This document shows, piece by piece, positions 24,019 to 32,997 of a stretch of 64,000 nucleotides of DNA (its first letter is position 1; every line of letters begins with the position of its first letter). This stretch comes from VRUE01 sp963753245 (lineage in GTDB: Bacteria; Actinomycetota; Thermoleophilia; Solirubrobacterales; 70-9), in NCBI GenBank assembly GCA_963753245.1, contig CAVWBK010000008.1:1-64000 (forward strand), written 5' to 3'. The notes under the pieces were generated by a model that was given only the letters and a program-made list of their open reading frames with translations, had not been told where the DNA came from and ran no database searches. A program made the position numbers and the translations under genes.

Positions 24019-24279
24019 GTGGATGCTTCGGCAAAGCGCCTGAATGTCACCCTCGACGGGGAGCATGCGTCGAAGCTCGCGAGGCTCGCCGAGCGGACTC
24101 ACGTGCAAGAGGGGACCCTTGCTCGCTCCCTGCTTTCGACTGCGCTCGATGACGCCGACCCAGACGCTGTGCGTATCACGGAGATCCTCGATGCGATTCC
24201 GGGCGCTTGGAAGCGAACCCAAGAGGGCCTCGCCGAGGCTGGCAGGGGAGAGGGAACGCCGCTCGACGAGCTGGCTTGA
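24019..24279 (+). CDS. Ribbon-helix-helix-like antitoxin
   Basis: 86 residues from GTG at 24019. The N-terminal KRLNVTLDGEHASKLARLAE then RTHVQEGTLARSLLSTALDD is an RHH fold: one beta strand and two helices that dimerise to bind DNA. The C-terminal ILDAIPGAWKRTQEGLAEAG segment likely wraps the toxin. The stop TGA is immediately followed by the toxin GTG, as expected for a coupled operon. As antitoxin it should repress the operon. A TACATT -10-like box sits at 24006-24011. The pair lies between direct repeats at 23656 and 24624. Confidence 0.85.
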   Translation: MDASAKRLNVTLDGEHASKLARLAERTHVQEGTLARSLLSTALDDADPDAVRITEILDAIPGAWKRTQEGLAEAGRGEGTPLDELA

Positions 24280-24573
24280 GTGGCGCGGGTAATCGTCACC
24301 CCGCGTGCCCGGCGCGACGTGGATGAGGCGATCTCAGCTTTCGCCCTCCCCGACGACGCGTGGGCTCGAATCGCCGGCTCACTTAGAGCTCTGGAGACTT
24401 TCCCGCTCTCGGGCCCCGAGTTGGCTGGTCGATGGGCCCGCACTCGGTTTGTGCTTGGTCCCTGGTCCTGGATGATCATGCTCTATCGCTACGAGGAGTC
24501 CTCTGACCAGGTCTTTGTGGTCGCGATGCATGACGCTCGATCGGCTCAATCGGCAACCGGCTCGCGCCGGTGA
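24280..24573 (+). CDS. RelE/ParE-superfamily toxin
   Basis: 97 residues from GTG at 24280, directly after the antitoxin stop. ParE/RelE features: opening strand RVIVTPRARRDVDEAISAFA, helix pair DDAWARIAGSLRALETFPLS, then GPELAGRWARTRFVLGPWSW and the strand IMLYRYEESSDQVFVVAMHD ending in HDAR. These match the beta-alpha-alpha-beta-beta toxin fold in length and order. Whether it cuts ribosome-bound mRNA (RelE-like) or targets gyrase (ParE-like) cannot be told. The gene is intact and the pair should be functional. Confidence 0.85.
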   Translation: MARVIVTPRARRDVDEAISAFALPDDAWARIAGSLRALETFPLSGPELAGRWARTRFVLGPWSWMIMLYRYEESSDQVFVVAMHDARSAQSATGSRR

Positions 24574-24623
24574 AAGCCTTGTCCCGAAGTTTGTACCTGT
24601 CTCCACGGAGCGCCGATACTGCT

Positions 24624-24695
24624 CAGAGCCGCTTCGCTCTGGCACGCCAAATTTGGCTTGTTAGAGCCATCTGGCGCGACTCGTAATCCGTCGGT
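24624..24695 (+). repeat. Direct repeat copy 2 flanking the toxin-antitoxin pair
   Basis: Same orientation and pattern as the copy at 23656: CAGAGCC, TTCGCTCTGGCACGCCAAAT, TAGAGCC, TCTGGCGCGAC, TAATCCGTCGGT. The part AGAGCCATCTG...ACTCGTAATC resembles the D/anticodon region of tRNA-Thr(CGT). It lacks the T arm that copy 1 keeps, and continues with unrelated sequence. It lies 51 nt after the toxin stop. Confidence 0.6.
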
Positions 24696-24808
24696 GACTT
24701 GATCGGGCCTGGCCGGGCGAGTTGCGTATTCCTGGGGACTGTGGACTCGTCGCCAAGCAGCCTGCCGAAGCGTCCCCCTGGCCTGTCCGAGGCGCGCAGA
24801 AGCCTCGC

Positions 24809-25516
24809 TTATTTCAGATCGAGAACGACCCTGCCGTTCCAGCTGACGGTCTGCTGGGTTTCGCGCCCGGGGGAGGTCTTGGGCTTTGTTTTGTCATCAA
24901 TGCTCAGGACCAGATGGCGATCGCCGATCTCGCCGCTGACGGTGGCGTGGGCCTGGATTTCGCCGCCGAACTGGTCATAGAGGCGCCCGCAATTCGGCGA
25001 GGCGAATCCGGTCGGGATCGCCCACATTGTCGCCAGCTTCCCGCCTGCCTTCTGGGTGACCTGCACGACGATCGAGCCGGGTTCAGGCTTCCCTTCCCAA
25101 TCGCCGCTGCAGGGGTCAGTTGTGCCGCTCGCGGTCAGGGTCTCATCTCCGTTGGTGGTGTCGCGGCTGTTGATGACGACCGCAATCGTGCCGCCAGGCG
25201 CGAGCAGGACTGGCAGTTTGCTCGGCTCGAGCTTTTGCTCGAGGCGGCCGAACCCGGTCCATTTCAGGGAGGGGTATTCGGAGGTGGCCTTGTCCTTGAC
25301 GATCAGAAGGGCGTGAACCGGCTCATAGACAAAGCTCTTCCCGATGCCTGTCGGAGTCCTCGCCCCAGAGGTCCCCGCCATCACACCAACCAGCAAGATG
25401 AGGCCGGCGCCAGCACCGCCAAGAATGAACAGCGATCGCGAGAGTCGTGCCGCCCCGATCTGATCGGCATCCGTGCCCGGCTTGCGCCGAGGCCGGCGTC
25501 TCTTCCGCAGTTTCAT
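24809..25516 (-). CDS. Membrane-anchored secreted hypothetical protein
   Basis: 235 residues from ATG at 25516, behind a strong AAAGGAGG box. A very basic cytoplasmic start (MKLRKRRRPRRKPGTDADQ) precedes one helix (FILGGAGAGLILLVGVMAGT), then an extracellular beta-rich domain: SFVYEPVHALLIVKDKATSE, IAVVINSRDTTNGDETLTA and two cysteines (TDPCSGDWEG, SPNCGRLYDQ), ending SWNGRVVLDLK. The TVSGEIGDRHLVLSID region suggests a DUF-type immunoglobulin-like sandwich. No family recognised. The open frame extends upstream but the strong ribosome-binding site decides this start. Confidence 0.7.
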   Translation of the reverse strand: MKLRKRRRPRRKPGTDADQIGAARLSRSLFILGGAGAGLILLVGVMAGTSGARTPTGIGKSFVYEPVHALLIVKDKATSEYPSLKWTGFGRLEQKLEPSKLPVLLAPGGTIAVVINSRDTTNGDETLTASGTTDPCSGDWEGKPEPGSIVVQVTQKAGGKLATMWAIPTGFASPNCGRLYDQFGGEIQAHATVSGEIGDRHLVLSIDDKTKPKTSPGRETQQTVSWNGRVVLDLK

Positions 25517-26028
25517 CTCTCTCCTCCTTTGACCGAACGCAGCCTGGCGCCACTGTAGCGCCCGCCAGAGGGCCGCCGCAGAGTTTCGACTCCACTTCTC
25601 CTCGAGTCGACAAAGCTCCGAGCAGCTCCTCGCCTGCATCTGCCCCTCGCTTCCGCCGACCGACGCGAGCTTTGGCGCTGGATGGACATGGCGAGATCTG
25701 GCGGCGCCAACTCGAGCCGGGCCAGATTCCGGCGGCCCGAGGCGACCGCTCCTCGGCCGCACGGCGCCGCCGGACCGGATTGGGCAGGGAACCGCGATCC
25801 CCTGCCCATTCGCCCCGCGCTCCCCGAGCCGATTTGCGCTCTACGCCGCGCTTTGCGGCCCCAAAGTTCGCCTGCTTGTAGCACCGGTGAACAACTGGGC
25901 CTCGATCGGCCCCCAACGCCGGCGGGATCCCTCGGCCGCCTAGCGCTGCTTTGCAGGGTCCTGGGCGCGAGATCTTCGGGCCCCACCGCCGCACGGGTCC
26001 CTCGATCGCGCCAGGGTATCCTTGGCCG
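25517..26028. other. Divergent intergenic region, no supported gene
   Basis: 512 nt between divergent secreted-protein genes; both promoters must be here. The sequence is GC-rich, with open frames on both strands that show no family similarity, so I treat them as chance. No clear promoter boxes or repeats were seen. Confidence 0.4.
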
Positions 26029-28713
26029 ATGGGCAGGGTTATGGGCCAGCGGGCGAAGGTCGATCGGAGGCCGCGCTCAGCCCCGGGCTCGCGTTTCAGC
26101 GCACGAATCTGGATCGGGGCCGTGGCCATGGTCGGATCGCTATTGCTCAGCGGATCCCCGAGCGCTCGCGCGGCAGAGGAATGGTCGGCGCCCAAGCCAG
26201 TTGATCCGGCGATCACGACCAATTCCATCTCGTGTCCTTCCACCTCATTATGCGTGGCCGTGGGTATGGCAGATGCCGCCGGGGCTGCCGCCGTCTACAA
26301 CGCCGGAACCTGGAGTGAAGCGAGCCTGATCGACGCTCATGCCGAGCTGCTTTCGGTTTCCTGCGCGACCCCTTCCTTTTGCGTCGCCATGGACGGAAGC
26401 GGCGCTGCTCTGACCTACAACGGCGCCACCTGGAGCCAACCGGTGGCGCTCGGTAGCGGCCTGGACAACGTCTCCTGCGCCTCGGCCTCCTTCTGCGCCG
26501 CGGTCGGCGGGGAATATGCCGCGACCTACAGCGGCGGCCAGTGGAGCGCACCTGTCCATATCTCCGCAGGCGACCTGGACGCCGTCTCATGTTCTTCTGA
26601 AACATTTTGCATGGCGATCGCTCCCGGCGGCGGAGGACCGGCGTTTGAGACCACATACAACGGAAGCGCGTGGAGCAAACCGACTGAATTCGATAGCCAA
26701 ACCAACTCCGCCCTGACCTCGCTCTCGTGCGTATCGGAATCCTTCTGCGTGACCGCCGGCAACTTCGGCGATGAGCTGACCTACAACGGCGCCAGCTGGA
26801 GCAAGGCCCAGGTCGCCAAACAGGGATTGATCGACTCCGTTTCCTGCTACTCCACAACGTTTTGCGCGGCGCTTACTCCGGGCGGAGAAGCGATCACTTA
26901 CAACGGCAGCGCCTGGAGCACCGCGGCCAAAGTGAGTGAACGAGCGGCACGAGCCCTCTCCTGCCCGGGCAACTCGGTCTGCATCGCCGCCGGCGGGTAT
27001 GCCTCCGGCTACAGCGCCACCACCTGGAGCGCGCCGGTGCCCGTTGGCGGCGGCGGAATTGACTCCGTCTCGTGTGCAGAATCCTCCTTTTGCATGGCCG
27101 TGGATGCCCATGGCCGCGCGCTCTCCTTCAACGGCGCCAGCTGGAGCAAGCCCTCTACGATCGATCCCGAAGGCGGCCTCGCGTCAGTGTCCTGCCCGAC
27201 AGCCTCGTTTTGCGCGGCGGTCGGCGGCCGCGGACACGGCTACGCGCTCACATACAACGGCTCGAGCTGGGGCTCGCCGAGCGAAGTCGACAACGGAGGC
27301 GATCTGAATTCCGTCTCCTGCGTATCCGCCTCCTTCTGCGTGGCCCTCTCTGAACACATCGTCGAACACGAAGGCCGGGCCACCTACGCGCTCACCTACA
27401 ACGGCAGCAGCTGGAGCGCACCTCAGGAAATCGATCCTCTGGCTGGGCTGCGCTCGGTCTCATGCGGCTCGGCGTCGATGTGTGTGGCGGTCGGCGAACA
27501 CGACGCGGTGATCTATCAGGACGGCATCTGGGGTGCCCCGGACCCGATCTATCCGGAAGGCGACCTCTGGGGTGTGTCCTGCCCCTCGACAACGTTCTGC
27601 GCGGCGGTGACTGAACACTTTTCAAATATGGGCGTTCAGAACTTCGGAGAGGCTCTGACCTATGACGGTTCGACCTGGAGCACCCCGGGTGAAATCCCCC
27701 ACGCGCCCGACCGCGGACCGTTCAGCGCCGGATCGGTGTCATGTGCCTCCTCGGCGTTCTGCGTTGCGACGGCCCGTTTTGAAGGCGCGGTATCGCTCTA
27801 CGAAGGGAGTGAATGGGGCGCCTGGATCCCGCTGGAGATGAATGGCAACTTCTCCTCACCATCGTGCCCGTCCACCTCTTTCTGCGTGGTGGGAAATGGG
27901 TCAGGTCAAATCGTTTCCTACACCACCCCAACCACAGGTGAACCTCCCGCCGAACACCTGGAACCCTCCAGCAATCAGAAGCCGGAATCTCAGCAAACGC
28001 CACCCGTTCCACCAACCAATCCACCGATTGAGCGGGGGAAACCCATCGTCAACGGCAAGAGCGGCGAAATCGTTCTCGAATACGAATTCCCGGAGCCGGG
28101 GAGTGTCCAGGCCCGCGGTGAAGTGATCAGCGATGCGACGAAGGCTCGACTCGCCGTGCGTCATTTCGGACCAACTGAAGAATCATCATCCCCTGCTCCA
28201 GGTAGCAGGATGGATGCTCGCTGCAGTAGCGCTCAGGCCGGGGCCTCAAGTCGCTGCGCCGTACAGGCACCTGAATTTGGAGCGACAAGAACTGCGATAA
28301 CCGCGGCGGGCCGCTACAGGCTGCATATCAGGCCGCGTGGCGCGATACGGGCGGCACTCAAGCAGGGCAAGACGCTGATGGTCCGCCTGACAGTTCTCTT
28401 CGAGCCGGCAGGTACCAATGACCAGATCCGCCAGAGCTCGACGGCCAAGGTGCATACTGCAGCGCTGAGAAGGGACGCCCGCAGTAGGAGGAGGATGCGG
28501 TTGCATGAGCTTGTGGCCTCTCGCCACAATCGCTTCTCGTCCTGGGCGGTCGTCTTCTGGGCGACAGTCCGGGCGTCCTCCTGGCGCGCCAAGGCGATCG
28601 CGCGCGTTGCATTGGCGCCCACTCGGCCAACCATCTTAAGCAGGCACACTGGGGCTCCCTCGGTTACCGCCCTCAGGTCGCCGGATCTCGGAAATCGCTC
28701 TCGCCACTGGTGA
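26029..28713 (+). CDS. Secreted protein with 14 SC-x5-C repeats, probable double beta-propeller
   Basis: 894 residues from ATG at 26029 (signal peptide IWIGAVAMVGSLLLSGSPSA). Residues ~50-640 contain 14 repeats of about 40 residues with the pattern (S)-V-S-C-x5-C-(V/A)-A-V ... G-x-A-L-T-Y-N-G-x-x-W-S-x-P, for example DNVSCASASFCAAVGG and ALTYNGSSWSAPQEID. Each has a Cys pair six apart, likely a disulphide in each blade; 14 units would suit two seven-bladed propellers. A Pro-rich linker (QQTPPVPPTNPPIERGKP) leads to a basic beta domain. The last ~100 residues (RRDARSRRRMRL onward) look unlike the rest, so the true stop may be earlier, hidden by a frameshift. The 3' end overlaps the next, convergent gene by 41 nt. 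Confidence 0.75.
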   Translation: MGRVMGQRAKVDRRPRSAPGSRFSARIWIGAVAMVGSLLLSGSPSARAAEEWSAPKPVDPAITTNSISCPSTSLCVAVGMADAAGAAAVYNAGTWSEASLIDAHAELLSVSCATPSFCVAMDGSGAALTYNGATWSQPVALGSGLDNVSCASASFCAAVGGEYAATYSGGQWSAPVHISAGDLDAVSCSSETFCMAIAPGGGGPAFETTYNGSAWSKPTEFDSQTNSALTSLSCVSESFCVTAGNFGDELTYNGASWSKAQVAKQGLIDSVSCYSTTFCAALTPGGEAITYNGSAWSTAAKVSERAARALSCPGNSVCIAAGGYASGYSATTWSAPVPVGGGGIDSVSCAESSFCMAVDAHGRALSFNGASWSKPSTIDPEGGLASVSCPTASFCAAVGGRGHGYALTYNGSSWGSPSEVDNGGDLNSVSCVSASFCVALSEHIVEHEGRATYALTYNGSSWSAPQEIDPLAGLRSVSCGSASMCVAVGEHDAVIYQDGIWGAPDPIYPEGDLWGVSCPSTTFCAAVTEHFSNMGVQNFGEALTYDGSTWSTPGEIPHAPDRGPFSAGSVSCASSAFCVATARFEGAVSLYEGSEWGAWIPLEMNGNFSSPSCPSTSFCVVGNGSGQIVSYTTPTTGEPPAEHLEPSSNQKPESQQTPPVPPTNPPIERGKPIVNGKSGEIVLEYEFPEPGSVQARGEVISDATKARLAVRHFGPTEESSSPAPGSRMDARCSSAQAGASSRCAVQAPEFGATRTAITAAGRYRLHIRPRGAIRAALKQGKTLMVRLTVLFEPAGTNDQIRQSSTAKVHTAALRRDARSRRRMRLHELVASRHNRFSSWAVVFWATVRASSWRAKAIARVALAPTRPTILSRHTGAPSVTALRSPDLGNRSRHW

Positions 28714-29356
28714 CCGACAGGCGCTGGCCTTGCTGTTGGGCCCGCATGCCGTACGCTCGGGTCCAGGCAAACGTCAGGACGAACACGATCACCGGCAAGA
28801 TGTTGGAGGTCTGCTTGGCAGTATTGATTGAACTCGTCTCAACGATGATCGCCTGGAGCGCCGACTCAGCGAGAGACGCCAAGCCCCACACCAGGGTGAT
28901 TGTCCGGAACGATCGACGGAAGCCCGGGTAGCGCCACAGCTCGGCGAATGCACGACCCTTTGGGGAGTCCTCCCCCATCGTCTCCAGGGCGACGCGAAAC
29001 ATCAGCGGCCGCTCCCACAGCAGCGAGATCACGCACAGCGTGCCGAGCGCAATCCCGGGGACAAGCCCGTCGAGTAGGTAGAGCCGGGCGCTGCCGCTCG
29101 CCAAGCCCGCCACACTGCTCAGCGCGATCCCGGAGAGGACCAGTGCGCCGATCACGTCGAGGCGACGGTACCGGAGGACCGTGCCAGCCACGCGGAAGGC
29201 GGGCAAGATTCCGCTCAGAACCAGCGCAGCCACGTTCGAGAGATTCGCGGCACGAGCACCGTAGTACACCGCCAGCGGCCCGGCCACGTCGAAGAAGATG
29301 ATGGCGGCGAGCGCCTTGGGCCTCGGTCCAGACCCGCTGCCCATCCCGGATTTCAC
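28673..29356 (-). CDS. VC0807-like multi-pass membrane protein
   Basis: 227 residues, about six predicted helices: LAAIIFFDVAGPLAVYYGAR, VAALVLSGILPAFRV, VIGALVLSGIALSSVAGLAS, LYLLDGLVPGIALGTLCVIS, TITLVWGLASLAESALQAII and ILPVIVFVLTFAWTRAYGMR. Overall pattern, with the S-G-S-A-R-L-Y-L and ERPLMF segments and the W-x-L-A-x-x-x-E-x-A-x-x motif, fits VC0807/intracellular-septation-like membrane proteins of unknown function found in many actinobacteria. It is convergent with the preceding SC-repeat gene. Confidence 0.75.
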   Translation of the reverse strand: MKSGMGSGSGPRPKALAAIIFFDVAGPLAVYYGARAANLSNVAALVLSGILPAFRVAGTVLRYRRLDVIGALVLSGIALSSVAGLASGSARLYLLDGLVPGIALGTLCVISLLWERPLMFRVALETMGEDSPKGRAFAELWRYPGFRRSFRTITLVWGLASLAESALQAIIVETSSINTAKQTSNILPVIVFVLTFAWTRAYGMRAQQQGQRLSVTSGESDFRDPAT

Positions 29357-30022
29357 ATCGCGAACGCTACAACCCGAGCACCATTATCGCGGTCCGCATA
29401 TCGACAATAAGGGCCGCGAAATCCGAGGCTTGGATCGACCATGTGAGCGCACTCGCGGCGGCTCACAGACTTGTGAGACGCCTCGTGCGTGAGGCGACTC
29501 GCCCACGGGCGGCAACCCGCCGACGACGGGCGTGATCGCGGCGCGCTCCGGCCGCAGGAGGCCGCCGAGCAACGCAACCCGCGTCCAACGAACCTAGTTC
29601 ATCGCTCGCTGAGCGGGGCGTCTGAGCGCCGGCGACACTCGCCCGCCAGATGGCCTTGACCCGCTCCGACCCTAGCGCTCCGCCGCAGCAGGCAGCTTGG
29701 CTGCCTCGCAGGCGATGCATCCATGGCGAGGCGCAGGATGGCGTTTGAGCCTCAAGGAGCCTAGGCGGGCGGCGGTCAAGAGGCCGGCGGCGCCGGTGAG
29801 GCCGTGGGCGCGCCCACTTCCGAGCGGCCCAGCGGACACGTCCAGGCCCCGATGGGCGAGGTCACATCTCCGGCTTTGCCGACCATTCAAACAGGGCTCT
29901 TGGGTTCGGGCAATGTCGTTCAGGCAGCAAGCCCCAAGCAGGACCTGAAGGACCTCGGGTGTCGATCAGGTTCTGTGGAAGGGGCGACTGGGCGTTGGCG
30001 CCCTTCGCTCTGCGCCCATCGC
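29357..30022. other. Intergenic, no supported feature
   Basis: About 660 nt, upstream of the VC0807-like gene and downstream of the next secreted-protein gene. Apart from low-complexity GC-rich stretches (CCGCCGACGACGGGC near 29,515) I find no gene, tRNA or clear repeat. Confidence 0.4.
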
Positions 30023-31270
30023 TTAGCTCTGCCGGTGACGCTGGCGGTGCTTGTGCTTCCTCCCAATCTTGACGCATCGCGGGTGTCCGCTCTTCGTCAC
30101 GCGACGAAAGCCCGTCTTGCACCGCAGCCATGGCGTAACCGGGGTCGCCTGCGGAAGCGCCGTCGCAGTGATGCTGCTGGCGGTGGAGGTGGATGGCGGC
30201 GGGCATGCGCTTTTGACTTCGCAGTTCGGGAAGACTTCTTCGCCTCGGGTCAGCACGGCGTCGATTTCGTGGAAAAACGCTCCCTTGGTGCCGGCAAGCA
30301 TCGTCGCTTCGCCGAAGTTCGGGACTTCCTTCCAGTAGCGCCGCACGTAGCCGTCGGGGTTGGGGTCGAGTCCTTCTTCGACCCCGTCGACGGCGAAGGA
30401 AACCGCGTAGGTACCGGCCGGCAGGCCTGCAATCAGGTAATGGCCGCCGGCTTCCACGCCGGCGCACTTGATCCGCGCCTGGGTCATCGAATTCAGCGCG
30501 CATATGGCCGGCACCGAGTAGGGCCCTGAGAGGCCGACGATCGGCGTCCCCGTTCCCGCTTCGGTCAGGGTTCCTTCGATCTCGATCCCCGGCTCGAGGT
30601 GGGCTTCGACTTCGATCACCCCACCTGCCGTCAGGGGAATGAAGCCCGGCGGTTCGGGGAGCTGCTCTTCGACGTAGTCGACGTGCCCTTCGGTCCTGAA
30701 TTCGAGCCGGTAGTGACCCGTGCCGAGGTTCTTGACGCTGAATTCGCCCGCCGCATTGCTGCGGCCGCAGTAGCCGATTTCGCCTGTCTGAGAGTAGCCG
30801 AGCAACTGCGCGCAGACCTGCACCCCTTCGATCGGGAGGCTGGTTTTGATGTCGTCCACCTTGCCTTGGAACTCGCCGCCGCTCTGCAGCTGGGCATTGA
30901 TTTCCCTCTTTTCCCCTTCGGCCAATTCGACCGGATCCGCTTCTTCGGGGTGGGCCTTGCCGCTGTACCACTGCTGGGCGTAGTTCAGCGAGGGATTGCT
31001 TTCGACGTGAAAGCCGACCCGATAGGAGGCGGCCTTGAGGCCGCCGATCGAGTACTTCCCTTCGGCGTCGGTACTGAAGTCACATTCACTGCCGACCAGC
31101 GGGGTGAGCCCTTCGGCGCAGACGGAGATCCCGGCGATCGGTTCGCCCAGATGATCGGTGACTTTGCCGTGGATTTCACCGGTTGGGGCCGCCACCGCCG
31201 GCCCCGTCGAGAGCAGGCCGGACAGAGCGCACGCCACTGCGGCCACTCCCAACCGTCGTCCCACAGTCAT
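30023..31270 (-). CDS. Secreted protein with three carboxypeptidase-regulatory-like (CNA-B/SpaA-like) domains and Cys-basic tail
   Basis: 415 residues, signal peptide VAAVACALSGLLSTGPAVAA. Three successive transthyretin-like beta sandwiches, each opening G-x-I/F-x-G-x-V/L-(T/D)D and closing G-x-Y-x-I/L-x-G-L-x-x-G-x-Y: GEIHGKVTDHLGEPIAGISV ... GKYSIGGLKAASYRVGF; GEFQGKVDDIKTSLPIEGVQ ... GEFSVKNLGTGHYRLEF; and EIEGTLTEAGTGTPIVGLSG ... GHYLIAGLPAGTYAVSF. Each contains an internal Cys pair. The C-terminus is CKTGFRRVTKSGHPRC then VKIGRKHKHRQRHRQS, the Cys-plus-basic tail also seen at 38087 and 49646. Likely an extended surface stalk. Isolated gene. Confidence 0.8.
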   Translation of the reverse strand: MTVGRRLGVAAVACALSGLLSTGPAVAAPTGEIHGKVTDHLGEPIAGISVCAEGLTPLVGSECDFSTDAEGKYSIGGLKAASYRVGFHVESNPSLNYAQQWYSGKAHPEEADPVELAEGEKREINAQLQSGGEFQGKVDDIKTSLPIEGVQVCAQLLGYSQTGEIGYCGRSNAAGEFSVKNLGTGHYRLEFRTEGHVDYVEEQLPEPPGFIPLTAGGVIEVEAHLEPGIEIEGTLTEAGTGTPIVGLSGPYSVPAICALNSMTQARIKCAGVEAGGHYLIAGLPAGTYAVSFAVDGVEEGLDPNPDGYVRRYWKEVPNFGEATMLAGTKGAFFHEIDAVLTRGEEVFPNCEVKSACPPPSTSTASSITATALPQATPVTPWLRCKTGFRRVTKSGHPRCVKIGRKHKHRQRHRQS

Positions 31271-31438
31271 TGCCGCCTCTCCCCTCGCTCGGTCGTTGCT
31301 CTGAAGAATCCCAGAACGCCCTGTAAGTTGCGGCGGGAGAGGCTGGCGCGATTCTTTTGCGGCCCCTCCGTTCGTCCACTCGTCGAGCTACCAACCAAGG
31401 TTAACCGCCCTCGAGCGCCTGCGACGGCACAGAGTGCC

Positions 31439-31640
31439 GCATCCACGCGAGGCTGTCGCACAAAGGGTGTTCGCGACAGGGACCCCTACGGCTGCTCAGA
31501 CACGCGCTGGAACGGCTGGCGGGGCGACTGACAGGCCGAGCGCGGGGCGGTCGACGAACGGCTCCCCCGATTTTTCGCCGAGGCGGAAACGGGCTCCTAC
31601 GGGGCCGCTGGGGGTTTGTGCGACAGCCTCACGCGAATGC
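31439..31640. repeat. Inverted repeat of ~26 nt, 150 nt apart
   Basis: GCATCCACGCGAGGCTGTCG-CACAAA at 31439-31464 is repeated inverted at 31614-31640 (minus strand GCATTCGCGTGAGGCTGTCG-CACAAA). Sixteen bases (GAGGCTGTCGCACAAA) match exactly. A third, weaker relative (CCCGCATGTCGCACGAGGC) is near 31703. There is no gene between the arms. It may be a small miniature element or a structured RNA. Otherwise 31271-31984 shows no supported feature. Confidence 0.45.
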
Positions 31641-31984
31641 GGGAGCGGAGCGAACTGTCGCTCTTCTCCAGGGCGAGCGTCGGGCCGGCGGTAGCTCAGA
31701 CTCCCGCATGTCGCACGAGGCGGCAGCAAATCGCCCTGGCCCAGGCGTCTACTCGCTGTCTTCGAGAAGCGGAAGCTCTCGCGCAGAGCGAAGGTCCAAC
31801 CCGGCGTGCCGCGGCCTCTAATGGTTATTCGGCCATAGCTCGTTGAGCAGACGTCCAGGTTGGCGGTCGGAATGACGATCATGACCTACTACTCGGCGAG
31901 CGGCCCGCGGAGCTCCGGGACCGGCGGCGGGCGCCGCCTAGGACAATCCGGGCGCCCCTTCCGTCGCCTCTTCTCACTCACCTC

Positions 31985-32257
31985 TTGTTGTTGACAGGGT
32001 GGCATGCGAGACCTCTGCAAGGAGCCTGCAAGCCAAAGGGAAGACGTGCTGAGCCGCTGGTGGTAGCCACGTTTGCGCTGTCGGACTCGATCAATCCGTC
32101 GCTGATCCTCGCCGACCTTAACTCGCTGGGGGACCGCACCCGCGACGGCGCACCGCCGCGCTTGCGATCGCAGCCTTCGCTGTCCTTTTCGGGAGGAGTG
32201 CCGGTCGCGCTGGGCCTCGCCGATGTCGTTCGGTCGCTACTGGCAGCCACGCGGTAG
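31985..32257 (+). pseudogene. Decayed 5' part of a GAP-family gene with its leader, duplicate of 59820-60100
   Basis: The leader TTGTTGTTGAC(A)GGGTGGCA, then TGCGAG, and CCAAAGGGAAGACGTGCTGA, with the start GTG at 32046, is almost identical to the leader of the intact gene at 59883. The coding part keeps SDSINPSLILADL (out of the 60-kb protein's DSINPSLILTDL) but loses frame after ~25 codons, and the similarity fades near 32257 in place of the remaining ~150 residues. A broken duplicate of a membrane-protein gene. Confidence 0.75.
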
Positions 32258-32323
32258 TCAGATAGACGATCGGGACTAGACTCCGACCGACCAACTGCCG
32301 GCGAAAAGGGAGGGTCCGAAAAG

Positions 32324-32997
32324 ATGGGACTATTCGGAGGGAGGATGCGTGAGAAGCGGTTGGCGGATGCGGGCGTCGAAACCCAAGCTGAGCTTGTGTC
32401 GTTTACCGAGGTGGGCCAGCAGAACTTCACGCCACTTGTCGACCTGACGTTGCGGATCACACCTGCGGACGGGAGCGGGCGCTTTGATGTGGCGACCCGT
32501 GGGCAGGTGCAGTTCTCGGTGATCGGGAAGCTGCAGCCAGGCGACACCATCTCAGTGCGTTACGACCCCGAGGATCACGAGAACTTCGAGGTTGTTGGGG
32601 AGTGGGAGCCAGCGGCGGCGGCACAGGTGAGGGCGAGGCTGGCCTTGACAGCGCCAGCGCGGGCGATATTGGTGCGGCGGTACAGGCAACGGGCGAGACA
32701 GGCCAAAAAAAGATGTCAGCGGCGGAGCTTTTGGCGAGCGGCCAGCGAATGGCCGCGGTCCTGCGCGAGTTCTCGCCGTCCGGCAAGACCGTCGGAGAAT
32801 TGGACCCCTCACTGCCCGATCCGGACGATCCGATGTACGTGTTCAAGGCCGAGCTGCCGATCGACGGCTCCAGCCCGATTGAGAGCGTGTTCATGAATCG
32901 CGTGCCGGCAGTGAAGCTCGCAAGCCTCCGTATCGGCGCGCACATGACGGTCGCGGTCAACCGGGCAAACCCGACGCGCGAACTTACGATCGATTGA
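32324..32997 (+). pseudogene. Hypothetical protein, frameshifted mid-gene
   Basis: First frame from ATG at 32324: MGLFGGRMREKRLADAGVET, then AELVSFTEVGQQNFTPLVDL, beta strands and IGKLQPGDTISVRYDPEDHE (a DUF3592-like small beta domain). Near 32605-32625 the frame changes in a GGCGGCGGC run, and the second frame continues with a linker (GASGGGTGEGEAGLDSASAG), helix KKMSAAELLASGQRMAAVLR, then a second copy of the same beta domain: PMYVFKAELPIDGSSPIESV, MNRVPAVKLASLRIGAHMTV, AVNRANPTRELTID. Together ~224 residues. The first frame ends at 32896. The GC-run slip could be a sequencing error. Function unknown. Confidence 0.6.
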
